A stretch of 15,622 nt of DNA from an uncultured Clostridia bacterium (GTDB taxonomy: Bacteria; Bacillota; Clostridia; TANB77; CAG-508), in NCBI GenBank assembly GCA_947630155.1, contig CANRGM010000024.1, positions 1 through 15,622 of the forward strand, written 5' to 3'. This document shows positions 1-7,025 of this stretch, piece by piece. The translations under genes were made by a program, and so were the position numbers. How positions within the stretch are numbered: position 1 is the stretch's first letter; each line of letters begins with the position of its first letter. The notes under the pieces were generated by a model. That model had not been told where the DNA came from and did no database searches. It worked only from the letters and a program-made list of their open reading frames with translations.

Positions 1-2465
1 CCAAAATTCTGATCATATCCATTATCAACAATAAACTGCTTAGCCTCATCTGTAATTTCAATTTTAATTTGTTTAGCATCCAATCTATTTTGCAAATCTT
101 GAATCATCAAATCAATAATGCTATAAATCTGATTTTTCATCAAAGGTTTATAATATACAATCTCGTCCAAACGATTTAAAAATTCTGGTCTAAATGACTG
201 TTTTAATAAGCTATCTACCTGTTCTATTGCCTCTTTACTTATGCTTCCATCATCCTTTATTCCATCTAATAAATACATTGAACCTAAGTTTGATGTAAGA
301 ATTATAATTGTATTCTTAAAATCAACTGTTCTACCTTGTGAATCTGTGATTCTTCCATCATCTAAAACTTGAAGTAAAATGTTAAACACATCTGGATGTG
401 CTTTTTCAATTTCATCAAATAAAATTACTGAATATGGTTTTCTTCTTACAGCTTCAGTCAATTGACCGCCTTCCTCATAACCAACATATCCCGGAGGTGC
501 ACCAATTAAACGACTAACACTAAACTTTTCCATATACTCAGACATATCTATCCTAATCATATTATGTTCATCATCAAACAAACACTCAGCTAGAGCTTTC
601 GCAAGTTCTGTCTTTCCAACACCTGTTGGACCTAGGAATAGAAAAGAACCTATTGGCTGGTTTGGATTTGCAATTCCAGCACGAGAACGAATTATTGCAT
701 CACTTACTTTTTTTACAGCTTCATCTTGTCCTATTACTCTTTTGTGTAAAATATCCTCTAAATGAAGTAACTTTTCTCTTTCACCCTCCATTAATTTTGA
801 AACCGGTATTCCAGTCCAACGACCTATTATTTTAGCAATTTCCTCACCAGTTACCTCATTACGCAATATACTATTTTGCCCTTTTCTTTCCTCAACAATT
901 TTTTCTTGTTCTTCTAACTGCCTTTGTAAGTCTGGTAATTTTGAATATTTAAGCTCTGCAGCCTTGTTCAAATCATAAACTCTTTCAGCAGCCTCAATTT
1001 CACCATTAACCTTATCCAATTCTTCTTTTATTTTTTGTACTTTATTTATGGCATTTTTTTCATTTTCCCACTTAGCTTTCATCTCATTAAATTGTTCCTT
1101 CATATCTGCCAATTCTTTTTGAACATCTGCTAAATGAGTTTTAGATAAATCATCTGTCTCCTTTTTTAATGCAGCTTCTTCAATTTCATGTTGCATTATT
1201 TTTCTTGAGATATCATCCAATTCTGTTGGCATAGACTCCATTTCAGTCTTTATTAATGAGCATGCTTCATCTATCAAATCAATTGCTTTATCTGGCAAAA
1301 ACCTATCAGAAATATATCTATGGGAAAGAACTGCAGCTGCAATTAAAGCCTGATCATGAATTTTTACGCCATGAAAAATTTCATAACGTTCTTTCAATCC
1401 TCTTAAAATTGAAATTGTATCTTCAACAGTAGGTTCATCAACCATTACTGGTTGAAAACGCCTTTCTAGAGCAGCATCTTTTTCAATATATTGTCTATAT
1501 TCATTTAAGGTTGTAGCACCTATACAATGAAGCTCGCCCCTTGCAAGCATTGGTTTTAAAAGATTTCCTGCATCCATTGCACCATCTGTTTTACCTGCAC
1601 CAACTATAGTATGAAGTTCATCTATAAATAAGATAATTCTTCCTTCGCTTTTTTTAATTTCATTTAATACTGCTTTTAATCTTTCCTCAAATTCTCCACG
1701 ATATTTAGCACCAGCAATTAACAAGCCCATATCCAAAGAAAATATCTTTCTATCCTTCAAGTTATTTGGAACATCACCATTTACTATTCTAATAGCTAAA
1801 CCTTCAGCAATCGCTGTTTTTCCAACTCCTGGTTCACCAATTAAAACTGGATTATTCTTTGTTTTTCTTGATAATATTCTGACTACATTTCTAATTTCTG
1901 AATCTCTTCCAATAACCGGATCCAACTTATTTTGTTTTGCAAGTTCTACTAAATCTTGTCCATATTTATTTAATACATCATAAGTATCTTCTGGATTTTC
2001 ACTTGTTACTCTAGTATTTCCTCTAACAGATTTTAGAGCTGCTAAAACTGTGTTTTTATTAATATTATTATTTCTAAAAATACTTGATATTTTGGAATTA
2101 GCATTATTAATAATTCCTAACAAAATATGTTCAACAGAAACATATTCATCCTGCATTTTGCTGGCTTCTTCTTCAGCTGAAACAAGAGCCTTATCAACAT
2201 CATTCGAAACATAAACTTTATCAGGCTCTCTACCTGAACCAGTTACAGCAGGTAAGGATTTAATAACATTTTCAAGCTCATTTTTTAATAAATCAACATT
2301 TACATTCATATTTTTTAACAATTCTGAAATAAAACCATTTTGTTGATTTACAAGCGAAAATAGCAAATGCTCTTCCTCAATCTGCATATTTTGATTTTTT
2401 AAAGCCAATGACTGAGCTTCTTGTATAGCTTCAATTGACTTTTGTGTGAACTTTTGCATATTCAT
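1..2465 (-). CDS. clpB: ATP-dependent chaperone ClpB (3' end outside window)
   Basis: ClpB is a cytosolic AAA+ disaggregase that threads aggregated proteins through a hexameric pore and hands them to the DnaK system. About 821 residues are visible; the family is usually 860-870, so only the last few dozen are cut off by the window edge. In order I see an N-terminal Clp_N repeat domain (about 1-145), AAA+ domain 1 with Walker A GEPGVGKT at 210-217, a Walker B FIDELH and a KYRG pore loop, a coiled-coil middle domain (about 410-525) that separates ClpB from ClpC/ClpA, and AAA+ domain 2 with Walker A GPTGVGKT at 612-619 and a GYVG pore loop. The ATG at 2463-2465 has an AGGAGGG ribosome-binding site (2472-2478) 6 nt upstream. 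A second ATG lies two codons in and is less well spaced. The gene has its own promoter overlapped by a CIRCE operator, so it should be heat-inducible through HrcA. Its reading frame is intact, with no in-frame CGG. Confidence 0.97.
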   Translation of the reverse strand, partial: MNMQKFTQKSIEAIQEAQSLALKNQNMQIEEEHLLFSLVNQQNGFISELLKNMNVNVDLLKNELENVIKSLPAVTGSGREPDKVYVSNDVDKALVSAEEEASKMQDEYVSVEHILLGIINNANSKISSIFRNNNINKNTVLAALKSVRGNTRVTSENPEDTYDVLNKYGQDLVELAKQNKLDPVIGRDSEIRNVVRILSRKTKNNPVLIGEPGVGKTAIAEGLAIRIVNGDVPNNLKDRKIFSLDMGLLIAGAKYRGEFEERLKAVLNEIKKSEGRIILFIDELHTIVGAGKTDGAMDAGNLLKPMLARGELHCIGATTLNEYRQYIEKDAALERRFQPVMVDEPTVEDTISILRGLKERYEIFHGVKIHDQALIAAAVLSHRYISDRFLPDKAIDLIDEACSLIKTEMESMPTELDDISRKIMQHEIEEAALKKETDDLSKTHLADVQKELADMKEQFNEMKAKWENEKNAINKVQKIKEELDKVNGEIEAAERVYDLNKAAELKYSKLPDLQRQLEEQEKIVEERKGQNSILRNEVTGEEIAKIIGRWTGIPVSKLMEGEREKLLHLEDILHKRVIGQDEAVKKVSDAIIRSRAGIANPNQPIGSFLFLGPTGVGKTELAKALAECLFDDEHNMIRIDMSEYMEKFSVSRLIGAPPGYVGYEEGGQLTEAVRRKPYSVILFDEIEKAHPDVFNILLQVLDDGRITDSQGRTVDFKNTIIILTSNLGSMYLLDGIKDDGSISKEAIEQVDSLLKQSFRPEFLNRLDEIVYYKPLMKNQIYSIIDLMIQDLQNRLDAKQIKIEITDEAKQFIVDNGYDQNF

Positions 2466-2529
2466 ATTAATCCCTCCTAAAATTTCAAAGAAATTTAAAG
2501 AATATCCATAAATTTCTCTTATCTTATCT

Positions 2530-2558
2530 ATTATAATTCTATTTTTTAGCAGTGTCAA
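2530..2558 (-). promoter_or_regulatory. Sigma-A promoter of clpB
   Basis: On the minus strand there is a perfect -35 TTGACA (2553-2558), a 17-nt spacer and a perfect -10 TATAAT (2530-2535). Transcription should start near 2523, giving a leader of about 58 nt before the clpB ATG. A consensus promoter would be strong when not repressed, which fits the overlapping heat-shock operator. Confidence 0.85.
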
Positions 2559-2572
2559 GTAGAGAGTGCTAA
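2546..2572 (-). promoter_or_regulatory. CIRCE operator (HrcA site) of clpB
   Basis: The minus strand reads TTAGCACTC, nine spacer bases, then CACTGCTAA. The known CIRCE consensus is TTAGCACTC-N9-GAGTGCTAA: the first arm is perfect, the second matches 7 of 9, and the spacer length is exact. The element covers the -35 box, so bound HrcA would block RNA polymerase. HrcA itself is not in the window. Confidence 0.85.
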
Positions 2573-2601
2573 TTTGTTTTAATAAATTTTTAACTATATA
2601 A

Positions 2602-2640
2602 AGATAAGCCTATGTAGTATTTACTTACATAGGCTTATCT
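2602..2640 (-). terminator. Terminator hairpin after rdgB
   Basis: A perfect 15-bp stem (2602-2616 with 2626-2640) closes a 9-nt loop. It lies 9 nt past the rdgB stop and ahead of the clpB promoter. The tract after the stem on the minus strand is only moderately U-rich (TTTATAT), so termination may be partial. Confidence 0.7.
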
Positions 2641-2649
2641 ATACATTTT

Positions 2650-3279
2650 TCACTTCTTTTGGAGTTCTTTCATGATTTGCTCAAAAGCTTTTTTTCTAGG
2701 TCCAATTTTATCTTTTTCCTCTGGCAACATTTCAGATAGAGTCTTATTGTAACCTGCCGGCTTAAAGTATTGGTCAAAACCGAATACTCTCTCCCCTGCA
2801 CATTCACACATATCACCATTCAATTCTTCAATTGCACAGATTTCAGTATCGCGATTTTCTACTTCCTTTGGAATAATACATACCATTGCAGACACCCAAT
2901 GAGCTCTTGTATTCTTACTCCCACTATACTGCATAAGTCTCAAGAGTTCTGGATATAACTCAGCTGGATTATCTACATCCACATTAGCATGTGGATTAAG
3001 TTCCTGTATGCAACGTTTTGTATACACTCCAGGATAACCGTTAAGGCATTCAATTTCAATTCCTGAATCTTCTGCCAAAACAGGTTGGTTGAGCTTTTGC
3101 GCCCAGTAACGTGCCTTAATTTTAGCATTTTCAAGAAATGTTCCACCATTTTCCTCCGCCTGTGGCACATCAACTGCCTCCGGGATATCCTTTAAACAAT
3201 TAATAATAACACCGTTAGGAGCCATTCTCTGAATTTCTTCAGTTTTCTTAGGATTCCAGCTAGCAAAAATTATATGCAT
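2650..3279 (-). CDS. rdgB: RdgB/HAM1-family non-canonical purine NTP pyrophosphatase
   Basis: Enzymes of this family hydrolyse XTP, dITP and ITP to monophosphates and so keep deaminated purines out of DNA and RNA. The 209 residues carry the family landmarks: an N-terminal FASWNPKK segment corresponding to the usual T/S-x-N-x-x-K (5-12), GGTFLENAKIKA (45-56), AEDSGIEIECLNGYPGV (69-85; the catalytic Asp of the usual DDSG is kept as D71), and a FGFDQYF segment (166-172) in place of GYDPIF. Near the C-terminus the usual SHR is GPR (193-195): the Arg is kept, the Ser-His is not. The protein is therefore a divergent member, and its substrate range is less certain than the fold. Start: ATG with AAGGAGG about 6 nt upstream. 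It has its own promoter and terminator and is somewhat richer in GC (about 42% in a sampled 60-base line) than its neighbours, which could mean transfer. Function is inferred from family motifs. Confidence 0.85.
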   Translation of the reverse strand: MHIIFASWNPKKTEEIQRMAPNGVIINCLKDIPEAVDVPQAEENGGTFLENAKIKARYWAQKLNQPVLAEDSGIEIECLNGYPGVYTKRCIQELNPHANVDVDNPAELYPELLRLMQYSGSKNTRAHWVSAMVCIIPKEVENRDTEICAIEELNGDMCECAGERVFGFDQYFKPAGYNKTLSEMLPEEKDKIGPRKKAFEQIMKELQKK

Positions 3280-3307
3280 GTTTTTCCCTCCTTGAAGATT
3301 ATTAAAG

Positions 3308-3319
3308 TGTCATTTGACA
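3308..3319. repeat. Short inverted repeat at the rdgB transcription start
   Basis: TGTCA-TT-TGACA is a 5-bp inverted repeat with a 2-nt centre. It lies just downstream of the rdgB -10 box, around the predicted start of transcription. It could be a small operator, but one this short may also arise by chance. Confidence 0.3.
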
Positions 3320-3326
3320 TGGCAAT

Positions 3327-3355
3327 ATTATAGCAAAGATTACATAAGAAGTCAA
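3327..3355 (-). promoter_or_regulatory. Sigma-A promoter of rdgB
   Basis: On the minus strand: -35 TTGACT (3350-3355), a 17-nt spacer, -10 TATAAT (3327-3332). Transcription should start near 3320, about 40 nt before the rdgB ATG. This makes rdgB a separate unit from the gene upstream; I see no convincing terminator between the two. Confidence 0.75.
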
Positions 3356-3365
3356 TATAATGCTT

Positions 3366-4712
3366 TTAAACAACCATCTTCTCATCTTCATCTGTAGAAT
3401 TATTTCCAGCAATTACTGCACCAATTTTTGTACGAATAATATCTGATTTCTGCAACTTTATATTTCTCTTCAATTCCCCAACTGACATTTGACTAAACTC
3501 TTCCTGGGTTATATCTGGATCCTTATCTCTGTATTCATTATATAATTTATCTTCTAATTCAGGGATTTTATTTTCTAACCCTAACTTTTTCATTTCAGAA
3601 GATATCTTTTCATTTATAAATTCTTTAATACTCAAAGTTAAACCTGAACCCTGTCCATGTAAAATTTCTCTAGTTAAACTATTTACAATATTTTTTCTTA
3701 TAGTGTATTTCTCTAATTCTCCATTTATAAATTTATATTTTATAAGGTGAATATTGGCCTCTTCTAATTTTTTCTCTTGTCTTTCTCTCTCCAACTGCTC
3801 TAATTTTTCTTGTTTTCTTTCCGGCTTAAACATTCCTCTTAAACGGGCAAAGAAATTTTTTACTTTACTTGTTGGAGCCAATTCTATTCGTGACTCAAAA
3901 TCTTCTTGTACTTCTCTAACAAAATTTAAATTTTCTGAACAATCCTTAAATTCTGTAATTCCATCTTCAAATTTTCCTAATAAATCTGAAACTATTGATT
4001 GTACAAGATATGATTTCATATTAAATTCTATTCCAACCGTTCTAAATTGTTTTATTACCTCGTGTGTTAATTTATCATGAAGAGTAGTTACGATATTTGG
4101 CAAATTTTCTTCCTTTGCATTTATTCTTTCAAATTTTTTTATCAACTCAAGTGATTCTTTTATTTTCCCTTGCATTTTATTAATTCTATCAAACAACATT
4201 TTTTCTAATCTATAATCTTTCTTATCCTGAGCATGTTGTTTTTCTTTATTTTTTAAAGATTCTTCAGATGATATCTCTTGAGTGTTTTGGGTGTTTGATT
4301 GTTGTGATAATTGGTTTGGAGTTTTTTGCACAGTATTTTCAGACAAGCTAATTGCAGAAGGACTTTCTGCTTGTGCAATAAGTTCTGTAGAATTTTCAGA
4401 ACTAGAATTTGGAATATCTATTGTTTCATTTAATTTATTTTCAGATAATTCATTAGTATTTTCACTTAAAATTTTTTCTTGAGGTATATCAGCCTTTAAT
4501 TGATTTTGTATTAGTTCTTTAGTTGATTTCTCTGTATCTTTCCTAAGTTCGTCTAGTAACACAATTCTTTGTGTTTGTTGCATATCAACTGAAGAACTTT
4601 CCTCATTTTCTCCTGTATTCACTTCAATTACAGTTTCTTCTACATTATTAAAATCTTGAATATTTTCATTAATATTTTTTACATTTTCATTTTCATTTGT
4701 TCCCACACTCAT
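3366..4712 (-). CDS. Unrecognised protein with disordered N-terminus and coiled coil
   Basis: I do not recognise this 448-residue protein. Residues 1-165 are low complexity, rich in Asn, Glu, Ser, Thr and Gln, with SENT/SEN-type motifs recurring at about 83, 90, 105 and 124; this part is probably disordered. Residues 166-300 look helical, 298-320 form a strongly charged coiled coil (KPERKQEKLEQLERERQEKK), and the rest is again helical, ending in an acidic tail. There is one Cys (258), no signal peptide and no membrane segment, so it should be cytosolic. Translation start is uncertain: the ATG lies only 2-3 nt from AGAGG, whereas a GTG two codons later (4704-4706) is about 8 nt from it. The gene has its own promoter and stands between ftsH and rdgB without obvious linkage to either. 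Base composition is the most AT-rich of the coding regions. Coding is supported by length, promoter, ribosome-binding site and even protein-like composition, not by homology. Confidence 0.75.
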   Translation of the reverse strand: MSVGTNENENVKNINENIQDFNNVEETVIEVNTGENEESSSVDMQQTQRIVLLDELRKDTEKSTKELIQNQLKADIPQEKILSENTNELSENKLNETIDIPNSSSENSTELIAQAESPSAISLSENTVQKTPNQLSQQSNTQNTQEISSEESLKNKEKQHAQDKKDYRLEKMLFDRINKMQGKIKESLELIKKFERINAKEENLPNIVTTLHDKLTHEVIKQFRTVGIEFNMKSYLVQSIVSDLLGKFEDGITEFKDCSENLNFVREVQEDFESRIELAPTSKVKNFFARLRGMFKPERKQEKLEQLERERQEKKLEEANIHLIKYKFINGELEKYTIRKNIVNSLTREILHGQGSGLTLSIKEFINEKISSEMKKLGLENKIPELEDKLYNEYRDKDPDITQEEFSQMSVGELKRNIKLQKSDIIRTKIGAVIAGNNSTDEDEKMVV

Positions 4713-4746
4713 AACCTCTTCTCTATTAGTTATTTTTCATATATAC

Positions 4747-4776
4747 ATTATACAAACTTTTTGTTGATTTTGTCTA
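4747..4776 (-). promoter_or_regulatory. Promoter of the unrecognised gene
   Basis: On the minus strand: -35 TAGACA (4771-4776, 5 of 6), an 18-nt spacer, -10 TATAAT (4747-4752, perfect). The predicted leader is about 28 nt. The stretch from here to the ftsH terminator (4777-4896) is AT-rich and shows no gene. Confidence 0.65.
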
Positions 4777-4896
4777 TAGTAAAATGAATATTTTTTTAAT
4801 ATTTTTTCTACTAATTTTTTACTAATTCGACAATTTTAAATTGATATTTTATTATTTTTTTCTTTCGGCGGAGTTCTCACCAAAAATACCTAAAAA

Positions 4897-4938
4897 TGTG
4901 CAAAATGCACAATGGGGACGCATCCCCAATTGTGCATT
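4897..4938 (-). terminator. Terminator of ftsH with two overlapping hairpins
   Basis: The large hairpin pairs 4904-4913 with 4929-4938 and 4914-4918 with 4923-4927, with one bulged base and a 4-nt loop, 15 bp in all. Its base overlaps the ftsH TAA. A second, exclusive hairpin pairs 4897-4902 with 4906-4911 around a 3-nt loop and is followed directly by five U residues in the transcript. The two share the segment 4904-4911. Confidence 0.85.
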
Positions 4939-6733
4939 ACGCAAAAATAGCATCAAACTCCTCACCATCAATTTTCTCTTTTTCAAGCAATACTCCAGCC
5001 ACAGCATGAAGTTTATCAATATTAGCTCTCAAAATTCTCTCAGCAGTTATATATGCATTATCAATAATAGCTTTAACTTCCTCATCAATAATTCCAGCAG
5101 TCTCCTCAGAATACTCTTTTCCTTGAGAAAAATCTCTTCCTAAGAAAACTTCTTCTTGATTTGTTCCAAGCATTATAGTTCCTATTTTATTACTCATACC
5201 ATATTTAGTAACCATTGCCCTAGCAATCTTAGTTGCCCTCTCAATATCATTACTAGCACCTGTTGAAATATCATTAAGCACAATTTGCTCCGCAACTCTT
5301 CCCCCAAGTAATGAAACAATTTGCTCTAACATCTCAGACTTAGACATAAATGACTTATCCTCAGTTGGCCTATACATAGTATACCCACCTGCCATACCTC
5401 TTGGCACTATTGAAATTTGATGTACAGCATCTTGTGTTGGCAAAAATCTACTAACAACAGCATGACCAGCCTCATGATATGCAACCAATTTATTTTCTTT
5501 ATCACTTCTAACTCTAGTCTTCTTTTCAGGTCCCATAGTAACCTTAACCATTGCATCTTCAATTTCTTCCATATTTATTTCAGATTTATTTCTTCTAGCT
5601 GCAAGCAACGCTGCTTCATTTAACACATTCTCTAAATCAGCTCCAGAAAATCCAGAAGTATTTTTAGCAATTGTTTTAAAATCAACATCTGTCCCTATTA
5701 TCTTCTTTCTTGCATGAACCTGCAAAATTTCCTCTCTCGCTTTTACATCTGGTGCTGAAACCACAATTTGCCTATCAAATCTTCCAGGACGTAATAAAGC
5801 CTTATCTAATATATCAGGTCTATTGGTAGCAGCCAAAACTATAACACCTTCATTAGTTGCAAAACCATCCATTTCAACAAGTAATTGATTTAAAGTTTGC
5901 TCTCTTTCATCATGTCCTCCACCAACACCTGCACCTCTTTGACGTCCAACTGCATCTATTTCATCTATAAATATTATACATGGTGCATTTTTCTTAGCTT
6001 GTTCAAATAAATCCCTAACACGAGAAGCTCCAACACCTACAAACATCTCTACAAAATCTGAACCACTTATAATAAAGAATGGAACTCCAGCTTCTCCAGC
6101 TACTGCTTTTGCAAGTAATGTTTTTCCTGTTCCAGGATGTCCTACAAGTAGAACTCCCTTTGGAATTCTTGCTCCCATGTCTGTAAACTTTTTAGGATTT
6201 TTCAAAAATTCTACAATCTCTTGTAATTCTTCTTTTTCCTCATCCACACCTGCAACATCATTAAATGTAACCTTGTTTTTATCAACTTCAGTTAAAGACC
6301 TTGCCTTACTTTTTCCAAATGACATTGACTTTCCTGCATTTTGATTCTTATTCATTAGAATAAACCAGAAAATAAAGAATATTATTAAAAGTCCAAATGG
6401 AGTTAGTAAACTCACTATAACCATAAACCATGACTCAGATTTTTCTGTTACCTTAACTTGATTATTTTTCATAGGTTCACTCAAAGTATCCATCATACTT
6501 TCCACATTTGGTATATTTACTTCTTTTAAGGTATCATTGTTTTTTAATTTTACAATTGCAGACTCCCCTGATGAATTTATTTCAATGCTTTCTACTTCGT
6601 TTGCTTCAATCTTTGATACTAATTCAGAATAAGCTAATTTTCTATCACCATTTTCTAGAATTGAAGAAATTAGCACTACAAAAATTAGTCCAATTACAAA
6701 CCATACTACTATAGTTTTTAGAGTATTTTTCAA
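4937..6733 (-). CDS. ftsH: ATP-dependent zinc metalloprotease FtsH
   Basis: FtsH is a membrane-anchored AAA+ protease that extracts and degrades misfolded membrane proteins and short-lived regulators. The 598 residues show the full architecture: membrane segment 1 (about 7-24), an extracytoplasmic domain (25-100), membrane segment 2 (about 104-127), Walker A at 198-205, an FVG pore motif (231-233), Walker B IIFIDEID (253-260), the second region of homology with arginine fingers (300-321), and the zinc site HEAGH (420-424) with the third ligand probably D496. Walker A reads GHPGTGKT, whereas the family norm is GPPGTGKT; the Lys and Thr that bind nucleotide are kept. The start is TTG (6731-6733), chosen because an AGGAGG lies 7 nt upstream (6741-6746) and no in-frame ATG is near. 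It has its own promoter and is the only gene of its unit. The usual partner hpt is absent between tilS and ftsH. Confidence 0.97.
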   Translation of the reverse strand: MKNTLKTIVVWFVIGLIFVVLISSILENGDRKLAYSELVSKIEANEVESIEINSSGESAIVKLKNNDTLKEVNIPNVESMMDTLSEPMKNNQVKVTEKSESWFMVIVSLLTPFGLLIIFFIFWFILMNKNQNAGKSMSFGKSKARSLTEVDKNKVTFNDVAGVDEEKEELQEIVEFLKNPKKFTDMGARIPKGVLLVGHPGTGKTLLAKAVAGEAGVPFFIISGSDFVEMFVGVGASRVRDLFEQAKKNAPCIIFIDEIDAVGRQRGAGVGGGHDEREQTLNQLLVEMDGFATNEGVIVLAATNRPDILDKALLRPGRFDRQIVVSAPDVKAREEILQVHARKKIIGTDVDFKTIAKNTSGFSGADLENVLNEAALLAARRNKSEINMEEIEDAMVKVTMGPEKKTRVRSDKENKLVAYHEAGHAVVSRFLPTQDAVHQISIVPRGMAGGYTMYRPTEDKSFMSKSEMLEQIVSLLGGRVAEQIVLNDISTGASNDIERATKIARAMVTKYGMSNKIGTIMLGTNQEEVFLGRDFSQGKEYSEETAGIIDEEVKAIIDNAYITAERILRANIDKLHAVAGVLLEKEKIDGEEFDAIFA

Positions 6734-6749
6734 TGTTTTCCCTCCTTAT

Positions 6750-6768
6750 GTAGAATTATATATTCTAC
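6750..6768 (-). other. Leader hairpin just upstream of the ftsH ribosome-binding site
   Basis: A perfect 7-bp stem (6750-6756 with 6762-6768) with a 5-nt loop sits 2 nt before the AAGGAGG of ftsH in the mRNA. It is weak and AT-rich. It could stabilise the leader or modulate initiation with temperature; that role is inference only. Confidence 0.35.
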
Positions 6769-6834
6769 TTTCTTCTAATAATTAATATTTTGTATGTTCT
6801 TTCTAATTTACATACCTTCTAAAATACATTAGAA

Positions 6835-6863
6835 ACTATAACATAATTTTGCCCTAAATTCAA
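6835..6863 (-). promoter_or_regulatory. Likely extended -10 promoter of ftsH
   Basis: On the minus strand: -35 TTGAAT (6858-6863, 4 of 6), a 17-nt spacer, -10 TATAGT (6835-6840, 5 of 6) preceded by TGT, an extended -10 motif. The predicted leader is about 95 nt. The weak -35 is compensated by the TG motif. Confidence 0.55.
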
Positions 6864-7025
6864 GGTGTTCATAAAACTTTTACATTACAAAATTCTACAT
6901 TTTTTTTAATTGTTACGGAATCATAGATTCTTATTAGTTTGTAATAAAAAAGTAAAAATAACATCATCTTATAAAATTTCTAATTTGCCTATCACTAACC
7001 GGGAACGCCTGTATCCCTAAGCATT
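6864..7025. other. Non-coding gap between tilS and the ftsH promoter
   Basis: No gene is seen here. Most of it is very AT-rich, but 6987-7017, immediately after the tilS stop, is a short GC-richer island containing CCGGGAACGCC. No clear terminator with a U-tract follows tilS, so read-through into ftsH is possible. In many Firmicutes hpt stands at this position; nothing here resembles it. Confidence 0.5.

Noticed and set aside
2973..3173. A 66-residue minus-strand ORF inside rdgB
   Set aside because: It is an out-of-frame shadow of rdgB; the rdgB frame carries the family motifs.
4841..5143. Plus-strand ORF overlapping the ftsH 3' end, and other plus-strand ORFs (for example 3754-4080, 8971-9303, 12926-13264, 13829-14209)
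   Set aside because: All are antisense shadows of clear minus-strand genes with no ribosome-binding site, promoter or recognisable product.
6987..7017. The GC-richer island after tilS as a terminator or coding remnant
   Set aside because: Only a 4-bp GGGA/TCCC pairing and no U-tract; no frame gives a recognisable peptide, so neither can be claimed.
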